A stretch of 64,000 nt of DNA from Mycobacterium kyogaense (GTDB taxonomy: Bacteria; Actinomycetota; Actinomycetes; Mycobacteriales; Mycobacteriaceae): positions 35,333 to 99,332 of the forward strand of contig NZ_QJUA01000019.1 in assembly GCF_003254575.1 (NCBI RefSeq), written 5' to 3'. The translations under genes were made by a program, and so were the position numbers. Shown here in pieces: positions 41,941 to 50,051 of the stretch (within the stretch, counting starts at the first letter, position 1; the number at the start of each line of letters is the position of its first letter). Below the pieces are notes generated by a model, which saw only the letters and a list, made by a program, of their open reading frames with translations, was not told the origin of the DNA and searched no databases.

Positions 41941-44462
41941 GGAGGCGGCGGCGGAGCGCCAGGCGCCACCGGAACCGGGGCTCCGGGCTGTGGCACGCCG
42001 GGCACCACTTCGGGACCTGGCGGCGTTCCTTCCGGCACGGGACCGGGTGTCGCCGGCACCGTCGTCGGTGGGCCCCACGGGATCGTGATGCCGGGCGCGA
42101 TCTCGAGTGTCGGCTGGATCACGGTGTTGGACGGCGGCGGGGCCACCGTGGTCGACGGCGGGGGTGGCGGCGCCTGCGGGACACCGGCGTAACCGCCGAT
42201 CTCCTCCGGCTTCGGGAACGACTCGTTGTCGGTGCCGTCCAGAGCACCGTCCATCGTGGCTTTCCAGATGTCGCTCGGGATACCCGACCCGTACACCGGG
42301 GAGCCCCACTTGTTCTCCAGCGGCTTGGTGCCGTCCACGGTGCCGACCCAGACCGCCGTCGACAACGACGGTGTGTAACCGACCATCCACGCATCACGAT
42401 TGGCGCCGGTGTCACCGAGCTGGTTGGTGCCGGTCTTGGCGCCCGACGGGCGTCCGCCGGCCAATGCGTGACCGTTGGAATAGCCGGCGATCGGCTGCAT
42501 GGCCGCGATCACATTGTCGGCCACGGCCTTGTCGATGCGCTGTTCGCCCGCGTTGTCCTCCTGGCTCGCATCGAACAGGACCGTGCCCTCGGCGTTGACG
42601 ACCTTCTGCACGAAATGCGGCTTGTGGTACACCCCGGATGCCGCGAGGGTCGCGTACGCCGACGCCATGTCGATGACCCGGGACTGGTACTGCCCCAGCA
42701 CGACGCCGTTGTTCGGGGGGCCGCCCTTGCCGTCCTCGGACAGCGTGTGCTCGACGCCGGGGAAACTCTCGGCGATACCGGCCGCGTGCGCGGCGTCGGC
42801 CACATCCTGCGGACCGTTCTTGAGTTTCAGCATCAGGCGGTAGTAGCTGGTGTTCAGAGAGCGCTTCAACGCCTCGGCGATGTTGCAGTTGCCGCAGCTG
42901 CTGCCCTCGACATTAGTGATCTTGATGCCGTCCACGGTGACAGGTGAACTGTCCACCTGGTAGCCCAGGCCCATGCCCTGCTGCAGCGCCGCGACCAATG
43001 CGAACACCTTGAACGACGAGCCGGTCGGCAGACCGGCCTGCGCGAAGTCGAAGCCGTTGGCGTCGTTGCCGCCGTAGTAGGCCTTGACGCCGCCGGTCTT
43101 GGGGTCGATCGACACCACCGCCGTGCGCATGTCCGGGTCTTGACCGTCCATGTACTCGTTGACGGCGTCGAGTGCCGAGGACTGCGCCTTCGGATCGATG
43201 GTGGTGGTGACCTGCAGGCCCTCGGTGTTGAGCTGCTGCTCACTGATGTTGAAGATGTCCATCAGCTCGTTGATCACCTGGCGTTCGATCAAGCCGTTGG
43301 GCCCGGTCGTCTGGTTCTGCGTGATCGCCGCATCCGGCGGGATCGTCGGCGGGAACACCTGCGTCGCGCGATCCTGCGCAGACAGCGCGCCGATGGACAC
43401 CATGCCGTCGAGCACCCAGTTCCACCGCTCGGTGGCTGCTTCGGGATCGACAGCCGGGTCGAGGGACGACGGCCGCTGGATCAACGCGGCGAGCAACGCG
43501 CCCTCGGCGACGGTGAGCTGTTCGACGGGCTTGTTGAAGTAGGCCTTGGACGCCGCGGCCACGCCGTACGCGCCGCGGCCGAAGTAGATGATGTTCAGGT
43601 ACGACTGCATCACCTGGTCTTTGGACCACTCGCTGGACATCTTGGTCGAGATGACCAGCTCTTTGGCTTTTCGGATCAATCCGCCCACGCCGGAACGGGC
43701 ATCACCGACCAACGCGTTCTTGACGTACTGCTGGGTGATGGTGGACCCGCCCTGCAGATCGCCGCCGAAGATGTTGTTCTTGAACGCCCGCAGGAAGCCG
43801 GTGAACGAGAAGCCCGGATTGGAATAGAAGTCCCGGTCCTCGGCGGCCATCACCGCGTCGCGCACGTGCACCGGGATCTGGTCGATGTTGACGTCCACCC
43901 GGTTGCCCTCGGGCGGGACGATCTTCGCGATCTCCGACCCGTCGCTCGCCAGGATCGTCGACACCTGCGCGGTCCGGATGTCTCCGGGCTTTGGCACGTC
44001 GACGATGAGATAGGCCATGCCGAACGTCAGCAGCGGCAACACGATCAGGACGCCGGCGCAGGCGATCAGCCCGCGGCGCACCCACTTCCAGTTGACCTGC
44101 TGGCGCCAGCCGGGCCGGCGGTCCGACGGGCCGCCACCGCCCGGTCCGCCACCGCCCGTCGGGCGACGCGGCGGTGGTGGCGGTTGCTTGGGCGGGCGGC
44201 CATCGAGCGCGCGCTTGACGTCGTCGATCGGATCCTTGAGGTGCCGCGGCCGCTCCTCCCGAACCGGGGGCAGCACCGTCGTCAACCGATCGTCGGGGTG
44301 CGGACGCGCGGCGTGCGCGGGTCCGTCGGCCCGACGAGGCGCCTGGGGCCGAGGCGGCTGCGGTCGGGGTTGAGGCTGGGGAAGCGCGCCACCGCCGTCG
44401 GCCGCCCTGCGCCCATCACGGGCTCGGTCGGCGGAACGGTCGGGGCGCCCCGGGCTATTCAC
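41937..44462 (-). CDS. ponA1: Bifunctional penicillin-binding protein PonA1 (class A PBP)
   Basis: 841 aa. A cytosolic, very Pro/Arg-rich tail (~1-125) precedes one membrane helix (RGLIACAGVLIVLPLLTFGMAYLIVD). The GT51 domain has AVMAAEDRDFYSNPGFSFTG, GGSTITQQYVKN and the KAYFNKPVEQLTVAEGALLAALIQ helix. The transpeptidase domain has SxxK in GSSFKVFAL, SxN in LKRSLNTSY and KTG in SGAKTGTNQ. The C-terminal tail is again rich in Pro. It polymerises and cross-links peptidoglycan at the pole. Couples to a DUF5318 gene upstream (8-bp overlap) and the GT87 gene downstream (GTGA). Confidence 0.97.
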   Translation of the reverse strand: MNSPGRPDRSADRARDGRRAADGGGALPQPQPRPQPPRPQAPRRADGPAHAARPHPDDRLTTVLPPVREERPRHLKDPIDDVKRALDGRPPKQPPPPPRRPTGGGGPGGGGPSDRRPGWRQQVNWKWVRRGLIACAGVLIVLPLLTFGMAYLIVDVPKPGDIRTAQVSTILASDGSEIAKIVPPEGNRVDVNIDQIPVHVRDAVMAAEDRDFYSNPGFSFTGFLRAFKNNIFGGDLQGGSTITQQYVKNALVGDARSGVGGLIRKAKELVISTKMSSEWSKDQVMQSYLNIIYFGRGAYGVAAASKAYFNKPVEQLTVAEGALLAALIQRPSSLDPAVDPEAATERWNWVLDGMVSIGALSAQDRATQVFPPTIPPDAAITQNQTTGPNGLIERQVINELMDIFNISEQQLNTEGLQVTTTIDPKAQSSALDAVNEYMDGQDPDMRTAVVSIDPKTGGVKAYYGGNDANGFDFAQAGLPTGSSFKVFALVAALQQGMGLGYQVDSSPVTVDGIKITNVEGSSCGNCNIAEALKRSLNTSYYRLMLKLKNGPQDVADAAHAAGIAESFPGVEHTLSEDGKGGPPNNGVVLGQYQSRVIDMASAYATLAASGVYHKPHFVQKVVNAEGTVLFDASQEDNAGEQRIDKAVADNVIAAMQPIAGYSNGHALAGGRPSGAKTGTNQLGDTGANRDAWMVGYTPSLSTAVWVGTVDGTKPLENKWGSPVYGSGIPSDIWKATMDGALDGTDNESFPKPEEIGGYAGVPQAPPPPPSTTVAPPPSNTVIQPTLEIAPGITIPWGPPTTVPATPGPVPEGTPPGPEVVPGVPQPGAPVPVAPGAPPPPP

Positions 44463-44886
44463 TGGCCGTCCGCGCGGCGCCGCGCGCGGTCTGCGTACGA
44501 CGCGGACGGGACCCCTTGGGTGGCGGTATCGCGCCCAGCACGTAGGACTTCACCAGGTGATTCCAGCTGCAAGTCCGACATACCTCCACCACGTGAACCG
44601 AGAACTCGTCATAACGGGTCGCCAGCAGAACCAGCTCCTCCGCCGTGCGGGCCGAGCCGGACACCGCGCCCAGGTGATCACCGAACACCCACGACACCAG
44701 CGTCAGCTGCTCCTTGCGGCAGATCGGACACATCACCGAACTGGGCTTGCCGTGGAACTTCGCGGCGCGCAGCAGATACGGATTCGCGTCGCAGACCTCC
44801 GAGACACCCGTGCGCCCGGAATAGACCTCAGCCAGCAGCGACCGGCGCCGCAGGGCGTAATCCACCACCTGTCGCTGCAATCGCAC
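44455..44886 (-). CDS. DUF5318 family zinc-ribbon protein (Rv0049 orthologue)
   Basis: 143 aa. N-terminal helical part VDYALRRRSLLAEVYSGRTGVSEVCDANPYLLRAAKFHG, then a CPIC motif (VMCPICRKEQLTLVSWVFGDHLG) and a second pair VEVCRTCSWNHLVKSYVLG, together a likely zinc ribbon. The C-terminus is basic. This protein directly precedes ponA1 in mycobacteria with overlapping genes, so it may influence cell-wall synthesis or be co-expressed; no function is proven. Confidence 0.88.
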   Translation of the reverse strand: MRLQRQVVDYALRRRSLLAEVYSGRTGVSEVCDANPYLLRAAKFHGKPSSVMCPICRKEQLTLVSWVFGDHLGAVSGSARTAEELVLLATRYDEFSVHVVEVCRTCSWNHLVKSYVLGAIPPPKGSRPRRTQTARGAARTASE

Positions 44887-44997
44887 GCTGACCAGAGTAC
44901 GTCGGCGCCTCAGCGGCGGAGGCTCGACGGGGCACCCGACGCGGCCCGGTTCGCGGCGGGCCTGCGGGATCAGCGACCCAACTCTTACGATCTCGTC

Positions 44998-45867
44998 GTG
45001 GCTCCCGGCAGCTCAGCGCGCGGAACATCGTGGACGCGCGCGAAAGACAGCGATCGCACCGATACCTGCCAGATCCTCGACACCGCGCTCGCCGAGGGCC
45101 AGCTGTCGATGACCGAGCACGGTGAGCGGGTCAAGGCCGCCACCAACGCCGCCACCCTCGGCGAACTCCAGGAGCTGGTCTCCGACCTGCAGACCGCCAA
45201 CGCGCCGACGCAGCTACGCAAACCTCCGCGGCGGCTGCCGACGCTGCCCGGCGGCGTCGGTATTCGCATCGCGATGGCCGCAGTGCTGGTGATCTTCGGG
45301 ATCGCGGTCGGGTGGGGCCTCTACGGCAACACGCCGTCGCCGCTGAACTTCACGTCCGACCCGGGCGCCAAGGACGACGGAATCCCCGCCCAGGTGCTCA
45401 CGCCGCCCCGGCAGCTGCACTCGCTCGGCGGTCTGACCGGCCTGTTCACCCAGATGAAGCAGAAGTTCGGCGACACCATGGGCTACTCGACCACCATCTA
45501 CCCCGACTACGCCTCGCTGGAGCGGCAGGACCCCACCGAACCGCGCCGGGTGCTCAACTACTCCTACCGCGGCGGGTGGGGGGATCCGAGCGAGACCAGC
45601 GTGAGTTCCGATGAGCGCGTCGTGAACCTCGCCGCCTTCGACATCCCCAAGCTGGTCGGCATCCTGCGTGGGGCGCCCGAGACGCTGGGCATCAACCCGG
45701 CCGAGGTGAAGACCACCTACATCAGCATCGAAGCCAACCGCGACATGACCGCGCCGCCGGACAGCATCCAAATCAGCATCTACGTCACCCCCAATTTCGG
45801 GGACAGCGGATACATGCAGCTCAACGGCGATCTGACCGTCAAGAACATCAACTACGCCAACGCCTGA
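44998..45867 (+). CDS. DUF1707 domain membrane protein (Rv0048c orthologue)
   Basis: 289 aa from GTG 44998. The N-terminal DUF1707 module (~15-65) is RAKDSDRTDTCQILDTALAEGQLSMTEHGERVKAATNAATLGELQELVSDLQ, with the conserved acidic and L-S-x-x-E-H pattern. One membrane helix follows (IRIAMAAVLVIFGIAVGWGLY). The exported part (~130-289) is a Ser-Tyr-rich domain with no known family. DUF1707 proteins are membrane-linked and common in actinobacteria. The in-frame region back to 44557 overlaps the DUF5318 gene antisense and was excluded. Divergent from DUF5318 (111 bp gap). Confidence 0.85.
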   Translation: MAPGSSARGTSWTRAKDSDRTDTCQILDTALAEGQLSMTEHGERVKAATNAATLGELQELVSDLQTANAPTQLRKPPRRLPTLPGGVGIRIAMAAVLVIFGIAVGWGLYGNTPSPLNFTSDPGAKDDGIPAQVLTPPRQLHSLGGLTGLFTQMKQKFGDTMGYSTTIYPDYASLERQDPTEPRRVLNYSYRGGWGDPSETSVSSDERVVNLAAFDIPKLVGILRGAPETLGINPAEVKTTYISIEANRDMTAPPDSIQISIYVTPNFGDSGYMQLNGDLTVKNINYANA

Positions 45868-45910
45868 ACCCTGCGCCCCCGGCCGCTACGAGGCGCACCC
45901 GTGTGGCGTT

Positions 45911-45934
45911 CAATATATCGGCGCGATACTATTG
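45911..45934. promoter_or_regulatory. Candidate PadR operator upstream of padR-ino1
   Basis: TATCG-GCG-CGATA (45916-45928) is a perfect short palindrome, flanked by CAATA (45911) and TATTG (45930), a second inverted pair off by one base. It lies 51-74 bp upstream of the PadR start, where an autoregulator would bind. Confidence 0.55.
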
Positions 45935-45984
45935 CGCGAGGTGTCGAACCGTCGTAGCGGCTGAATCATGAGGAGGTGCCCCGG

Positions 45985-46530
45985 ATGCTCGAACTCGCCA
46001 TCCTCGGGTTGCTCCAAGAATCGCCGATGCACGGATACGAACTGCGCAAGAGGCTCACGGGTCTGCTGGGAGCGTTCCGCGCGTTCTCCTACGGCTCGCT
46101 GTACCCCGCGCTGCGCCGCATGCAAGCCGACGGCCTGATCGTCGAGGACGCCGCCCCGGAAGGCACCCTCAAAGTGCGCCGCGCGCGCCGCGTCTACCAG
46201 CTCACCGAGGCGGGCAAGCAGCGCTTCACCGAACTGGTCGCCGACACCGGACCACAGAACTTCTCCGACGACGGATTCGGCGTACACCTCGCCTTCTTCA
46301 ACCGCACCCCGGCCGAGGCCAGGATGCGGATTCTGGAAGGCCGCCGCCGTCAGGTCGAAGAGCGCCGGGAAAGTCTGCGTGAAGCAATCGCGCGGGCGAG
46401 CAACTCATTCGATCGATACACCCGCCAGCTTCACCAGCTGGGGCTGGAATCGAGCGAACGCGAAGTCACATGGCTCAACGAGTTGATCGCGGCGGAGAAA
46501 TCGGCGCAGGGACGCGCTGAACAGAGTTGA
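45985..46530 (+). CDS. PadR family transcriptional regulator (Rv0047c orthologue)
   Basis: 181 aa from ATG 45985; AGGAGG (45971-45976) is 8 nt upstream. The GTG at 45976 would use a base of that site and is rejected. PadR winged helix: MLELAILGLLQESPMHGYELRKRLTGLLGAFRAFSYGSLYPALRRMQADGLI, wing VRRARRVYQLTEAGKQRF. The C-terminal part is a coiled dimerisation domain (RRRQVEERRESLREAIARASNSFDRYTRQL). In M. tuberculosis the orthologue sits in front of ino1 and is thought to regulate it. The ino1 start is 61 bp downstream with GAGGAG. Confidence 0.92.
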   Translation: MLELAILGLLQESPMHGYELRKRLTGLLGAFRAFSYGSLYPALRRMQADGLIVEDAAPEGTLKVRRARRVYQLTEAGKQRFTELVADTGPQNFSDDGFGVHLAFFNRTPAEARMRILEGRRRQVEERRESLREAIARASNSFDRYTRQLHQLGLESSEREVTWLNELIAAEKSAQGRAEQS

Positions 46531-46591
46531 GCCCCGTACCACCCACACAGCCCCTTACAGAAGTTGAAGTAGGACAAGAGGAGAAGTCGTC

Positions 46592-47707
46592 ATGACCGCA
46601 AGCAACGACGTCCGGGTCGCGATCGTCGGCGTGGGCAACTGCGCGTCCTCGCTCGTGCAAGGCGTGCAGTACTACAAGGACGCCGACGAGAACGCCAGCG
46701 TGCCCGGCCTGATGCACGTCAAGCTCGGCCAGTACCACGTGCGCGACGTGAAGTTCGTCGCCGCGTTCGACGTGGACGCCAAGAAGGTCGGCTTCGACCT
46801 GTCCGAGGCGATCTTCGCGTCGGAGAACAACACCATCAAGATCGCCGACGTGCCGCCCACCGACATCGTCGTGCAGCGCGGCCCGACCCTCGACGGCATC
46901 GGCAAGTACTACGCCGACACCATCGAGGTGTCCGACGCCGAGCCGGTCGACGTCGTCAAGGCGCTCAAGGACGCCAAGGTCGACGTGCTGGTCTCCTACC
47001 TGCCCGTGGGCTCCGAAGAGGCCGACAAGTTCTACGCCCAGTGCGCGATCGACGCCGGGGTCGCCTTCGTCAACGCCCTTCCGGTGTTCATCGCCTCGGA
47101 CCCGCTGTGGGCCAAGAAGTTCGAAGACGCCGGTGTTCCGATCGTCGGCGACGACATCAAGAGCCAGGTCGGCGCCACCATCACCCACCGCGTGATGGCC
47201 AAGCTGTTCGAGGATCGCGGCGTCACGCTGGACCGCACCTACCAGCTCAACGTCGGCGGCAACATGGACTTCCTCAACATGCTCGAGCGTTCACGCCTCG
47301 AGTCGAAGAAGGTCTCCAAGACCCAGGCCGTCACGTCGAACCTGCAGGGCTCGCTGGCCAACAAGATCGAGGACAAGAACGTCCACATCGGCCCGTCCGA
47401 CCACGTCGCGTGGCTCGACGACCGCAAGTGGGCCTATGTCCGCCTCGAAGGCCGTGCCTTCGGCGACGTGCCGCTGAACCTGGAGTACAAGCTCGAGGTG
47501 TGGGACTCCCCCAACTCGGCCGGCGTGATCATCGACGCGGTGCGCGCGGCGAAGATCGCCAAGGACCGCGGCATCGGCGGACCCATCGAAGCCGCCTCGG
47601 CCTACCTGATGAAGAGCCCGCCCAAGCAGCTCGCCGACGACCTGGCGCGCGAGCAGCTGGAGCAGTTCATCGCCGGCGGGCAGGAGCGAAGCGACTCGGG
47701 GAAGTAA
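46592..47707 (+). CDS. ino1: Inositol-3-phosphate synthase
   Basis: 371 aa, same as mycobacterial Ino1. NAD-binding motif [20 protein letters not shown] at the N-terminus; [60 protein letters not shown], and [28 protein letters not shown] carry the conserved substrate residues and metal site. It converts glucose-6-phosphate to inositol-3-phosphate, the source of mycothiol and phosphatidylinositol mannosides. Second gene of the padR-ino1 unit, ended by a strong hairpin shared with the eis-like gene. Confidence 0.98.
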   Translation: MTASNDVRVAIVGVGNCASSLVQGVQYYKDADENASVPGLMHVKLGQYHVRDVKFVAAFDVDAKKVGFDLSEAIFASENNTIKIADVPPTDIVVQRGPTLDGIGKYYADTIEVSDAEPVDVVKALKDAKVDVLVSYLPVGSEEADKFYAQCAIDAGVAFVNALPVFIASDPLWAKKFEDAGVPIVGDDIKSQVGATITHRVMAKLFEDRGVTLDRTYQLNVGGNMDFLNMLERSRLESKKVSKTQAVTSNLQGSLANKIEDKNVHIGPSDHVAWLDDRKWAYVRLEGRAFGDVPLNLEYKLEVWDSPNSAGVIIDAVRAAKIAKDRGIGGPIEAASAYLMKSPPKQLADDLAREQLEQFIAGGQERSDSGK

Positions 47708-47730
47708 GAGGGCTAGGTTTTCCCGTCGAG

Positions 47731-47778
47731 ACTGCGGGGAGATCGCCATTCCACCGGGATGGCCGATCTCCCCGCAGT
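47731..47778. terminator. Bidirectional hairpin between ino1 and eis-like gene
   Basis: ACTGCGGGGAGATCG (47731-47745) pairs perfectly with CGATCTCCCCGCAGT (47764-47778), plus CCAT/ATGG inside: a 15-bp stem. No U run on either side, as is normal for mycobacteria. It sits between two convergent genes. Confidence 0.8.
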
Positions 47779-47799
47779 GTCGTTTGTGGGGTCAGAGCC

Positions 47800-48990
47800 C
47801 TAGAAGCCGAACCCGAGCTCCGCGGGCACATCGGTGGCGAACGCCCTGTCGAGGGCGGTGACCAGTTCGACGTCGCTGCACCGTAATTGGCGTGCGGCAG
47901 CGAACGACGACGCGCGATGCGCGCCGAAGTACAGGCTGCCCAGCACCGAGACATCGAGGTGGACGTTCGCTGCGGCGTCGGTACGCTCACACGTCGCGCG
48001 CCCGTCGCGCACCGTCAGCGCGAAACGCCCGCCGCGACCCAGGAAGTCGTCGGACACCTCGAGTACCACCTCGAAATCAGCCGCGTAAGTACGCGCCTGC
48101 AGCACCGCCGGGATGTCGAGCATCCGCAACCACAACCCGTCGAACATCTCCCGGGTGCGGGCCAACCGCGGATCCGTCAATAGGTAGCGAATCACGTTCC
48201 CGGGATGGGTGTGGAGGCCGACGATCTCCTTCAGGTCGAGCCCCACCAGCACCCGCCACAGCGCGATCTCCGCCTCCGCAGTCACCGCCGCCATCTTCGT
48301 CACCTCGGCGGTCGTCTTCTCGTCGCCGCCATGCAGACGGTAGAACGCGTAGCCGTCCCGATGCAGCAGGCAATAACGAGGCGACCCACCGTGTCTCGAT
48401 GCCTCCCGGTCCGCCAGCACCTCATCCCACAGCCGCGACGGAGTGTGCAGGCCGCCGGGCGTCTGCCGACGCCACCGCTCGTCGACGTCCTCCAATTGCG
48501 CGCGATGCTCGGCGGGCTGCACCAGCCGGACCCCGCCGGGATCGGGCACCCCCGGGCGGAAGCGCGCCCCGCCACGGTGCACCTCGAGCCGCTCCCACAC
48601 CGTCGCCGGGCCATAGCCGAAGCGGCCGTAGATCTCCGCCTCACTGGCCTCCAGGCCGGCGATCGGATAGGCCCCCATCCGCCGATGCAGCTCGTCGATC
48701 ATGCCGGTCAAAGCACCCCGCCGCCGGTGTGTGGGAGCGACGGCGACCATGGACACGCCGGCCATCGGCAGCACCGCCCCGCCGGGCACCGTCAGCTGGA
48801 AATCCAGGAACACCGCGGTGCCGACCACGGCATCGCGGTCGCATGCCACCACGGCACCGTCAGCTGCGATCAACGAACGCCACGCCTCAGCCGCCTCGTC
48901 GGGCTGCCGGAATCCGAAGGCCGTCTCCGTGATCAAGCCCATCGCGGGCCAATCTGCCTCCTCTGCACTGCGGAACATGATGTCGGACAT
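47800..48990 (-). CDS. eis: Eis-family N-acetyltransferase
   Basis: 396 aa from ATG 48990, near the ~400 aa of Eis; upstream codons to 49314 belong to another gene's antisense. Three-part Eis layout: N-terminal GNAT (VSMVAVAPTHRRRGALTGMIDELHRRM, then ASEAEIYGRFGYGPATVWERLEV), a second GNAT-like middle domain, and a C-terminal sterol-carrier-like domain (FALTVRDGRATCERTD...LGSLYFGAHRASSFA). It ends ELGFGF with a terminal Phe carboxylate, the catalytic general base in Eis. It acetylates aminoglycosides at several amines and host proteins in M. tuberculosis. At this locus it is not syntenic with Rv2416c, so it may be a paralogue. Confidence 0.85.
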   Translation of the reverse strand: MSDIMFRSAEEADWPAMGLITETAFGFRQPDEAAEAWRSLIAADGAVVACDRDAVVGTAVFLDFQLTVPGGAVLPMAGVSMVAVAPTHRRRGALTGMIDELHRRMGAYPIAGLEASEAEIYGRFGYGPATVWERLEVHRGGARFRPGVPDPGGVRLVQPAEHRAQLEDVDERWRRQTPGGLHTPSRLWDEVLADREASRHGGSPRYCLLHRDGYAFYRLHGGDEKTTAEVTKMAAVTAEAEIALWRVLVGLDLKEIVGLHTHPGNVIRYLLTDPRLARTREMFDGLWLRMLDIPAVLQARTYAADFEVVLEVSDDFLGRGGRFALTVRDGRATCERTDAAANVHLDVSVLGSLYFGAHRASSFAAARQLRCSDVELVTALDRAFATDVPAELGFGF

Positions 48991-49059
48991 GGCCTCGACG
49001 GTGGCACATCCCGGACGCCCATCGCATCCCAATATCCCCGAGGTGCGTAGTGTCCAACC

Positions 49060-49956
49060 ATGGTCGACAGCGACGACGAACTGGCCGGACTCTCCGAGTT
49101 CGTCTTCCTTCCCGAGAACGCGCGACAAGCCGGCGTGAGCGGTGAGCCCATGCCCGCGACTCGCGTCGAGCACGGGCCGGTCAGTGCACTGCGGTTCGGC
49201 GGCGACCCGGTGCGCGTGGTGTTCCTGCACGGCGGCGGGCAGAACGCGCACACGTGGGACACCGTGATCATGGGCCTCGGCCTGCCCGCACTGGCAATCG
49301 ATCTGCCGGGCCACGGCCGATCCGCGTGGCGCGAAGACGGCGATTACGGCCCGGTGCTCAACGCCCGCGCCGTCGAACCGGTGGTGCGAGATCTGGCTCC
49401 CGACGCGGACCTCGTGGTGGGCATGTCACTCGGCGGGCTGACCGCCCTGCGGTTGGCGGTGGCAGCCCCGGAACTGGTGCGCCGTCTCGTCCTGGTGGAT
49501 GTTACCCCGTCAGCACCCGAGCGGCACCAGCAGATGACCGACGCCCAGAAGGGGACCGTCGCGCTGGTCCAGGGTGAGCGGACGTTCCCCTCCTTCGCCG
49601 CGATGCTCGACGTGACCGTCGCGGCCGCTCCGCACCGCGATCGAGAGTCGTTGCGGCGCGGGGTGTTTCACAACGCCAAGCGGCTCGACGACGGATCGTG
49701 GACATGGCGGTACGACTCGATCCGCAAGGGCGAGGGCTTCGAGGGCCTGTGGGAGGACGTGCCGCGGCTGCACACTCCGACGACGTTGATCCGCGGGGCG
49801 AAGTCGTTCTTCGTCGACGACGACGACGCCGCCGAATTCGCCCGCACCGCACCGGGTTTCCAGCATGTCCACGTCGTGGAGAACTCGGGTCACTCGGTGC
49901 AGAGCGACCAGCCGCGAATCCTGGTGGAGTTGCTGCGGGGCGTGCTGGCCGGCTGA
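49060..49956 (+). CDS. Alpha/beta hydrolase (Rv0045c orthologue)
   Basis: 298 aa, the same length as Rv0045c, an esterase of known structure. It has the oxyanion region VVFLHGGGQNAHTWDTV, AIDLPGHGRSAWREDGDYGPVLNARAVEPVVRDL, the nucleophile elbow VVGMSLGGLTALRL, and His in VVENSGHSVQSDQPRI. The cap helices are short. Physiological substrate is unknown; small ester hydrolysis is expected. Divergent from the eis-like gene (69 bp). Confidence 0.92.
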   Translation: MVDSDDELAGLSEFVFLPENARQAGVSGEPMPATRVEHGPVSALRFGGDPVRVVFLHGGGQNAHTWDTVIMGLGLPALAIDLPGHGRSAWREDGDYGPVLNARAVEPVVRDLAPDADLVVGMSLGGLTALRLAVAAPELVRRLVLVDVTPSAPERHQQMTDAQKGTVALVQGERTFPSFAAMLDVTVAAAPHRDRESLRRGVFHNAKRLDDGSWTWRYDSIRKGEGFEGLWEDVPRLHTPTTLIRGAKSFFVDDDDAAEFARTAPGFQHVHVVENSGHSVQSDQPRILVELLRGVLAG

Positions 49957-50051
49957 GCCTGGACACTTGCTGTTCACTCGCTGGTGGTCTGCTGCTGGTT
50001 CAGGTGTCGTAGGTTCGCGCGGTCCGCGCTGGAACCGACTCGAGGGAATTC

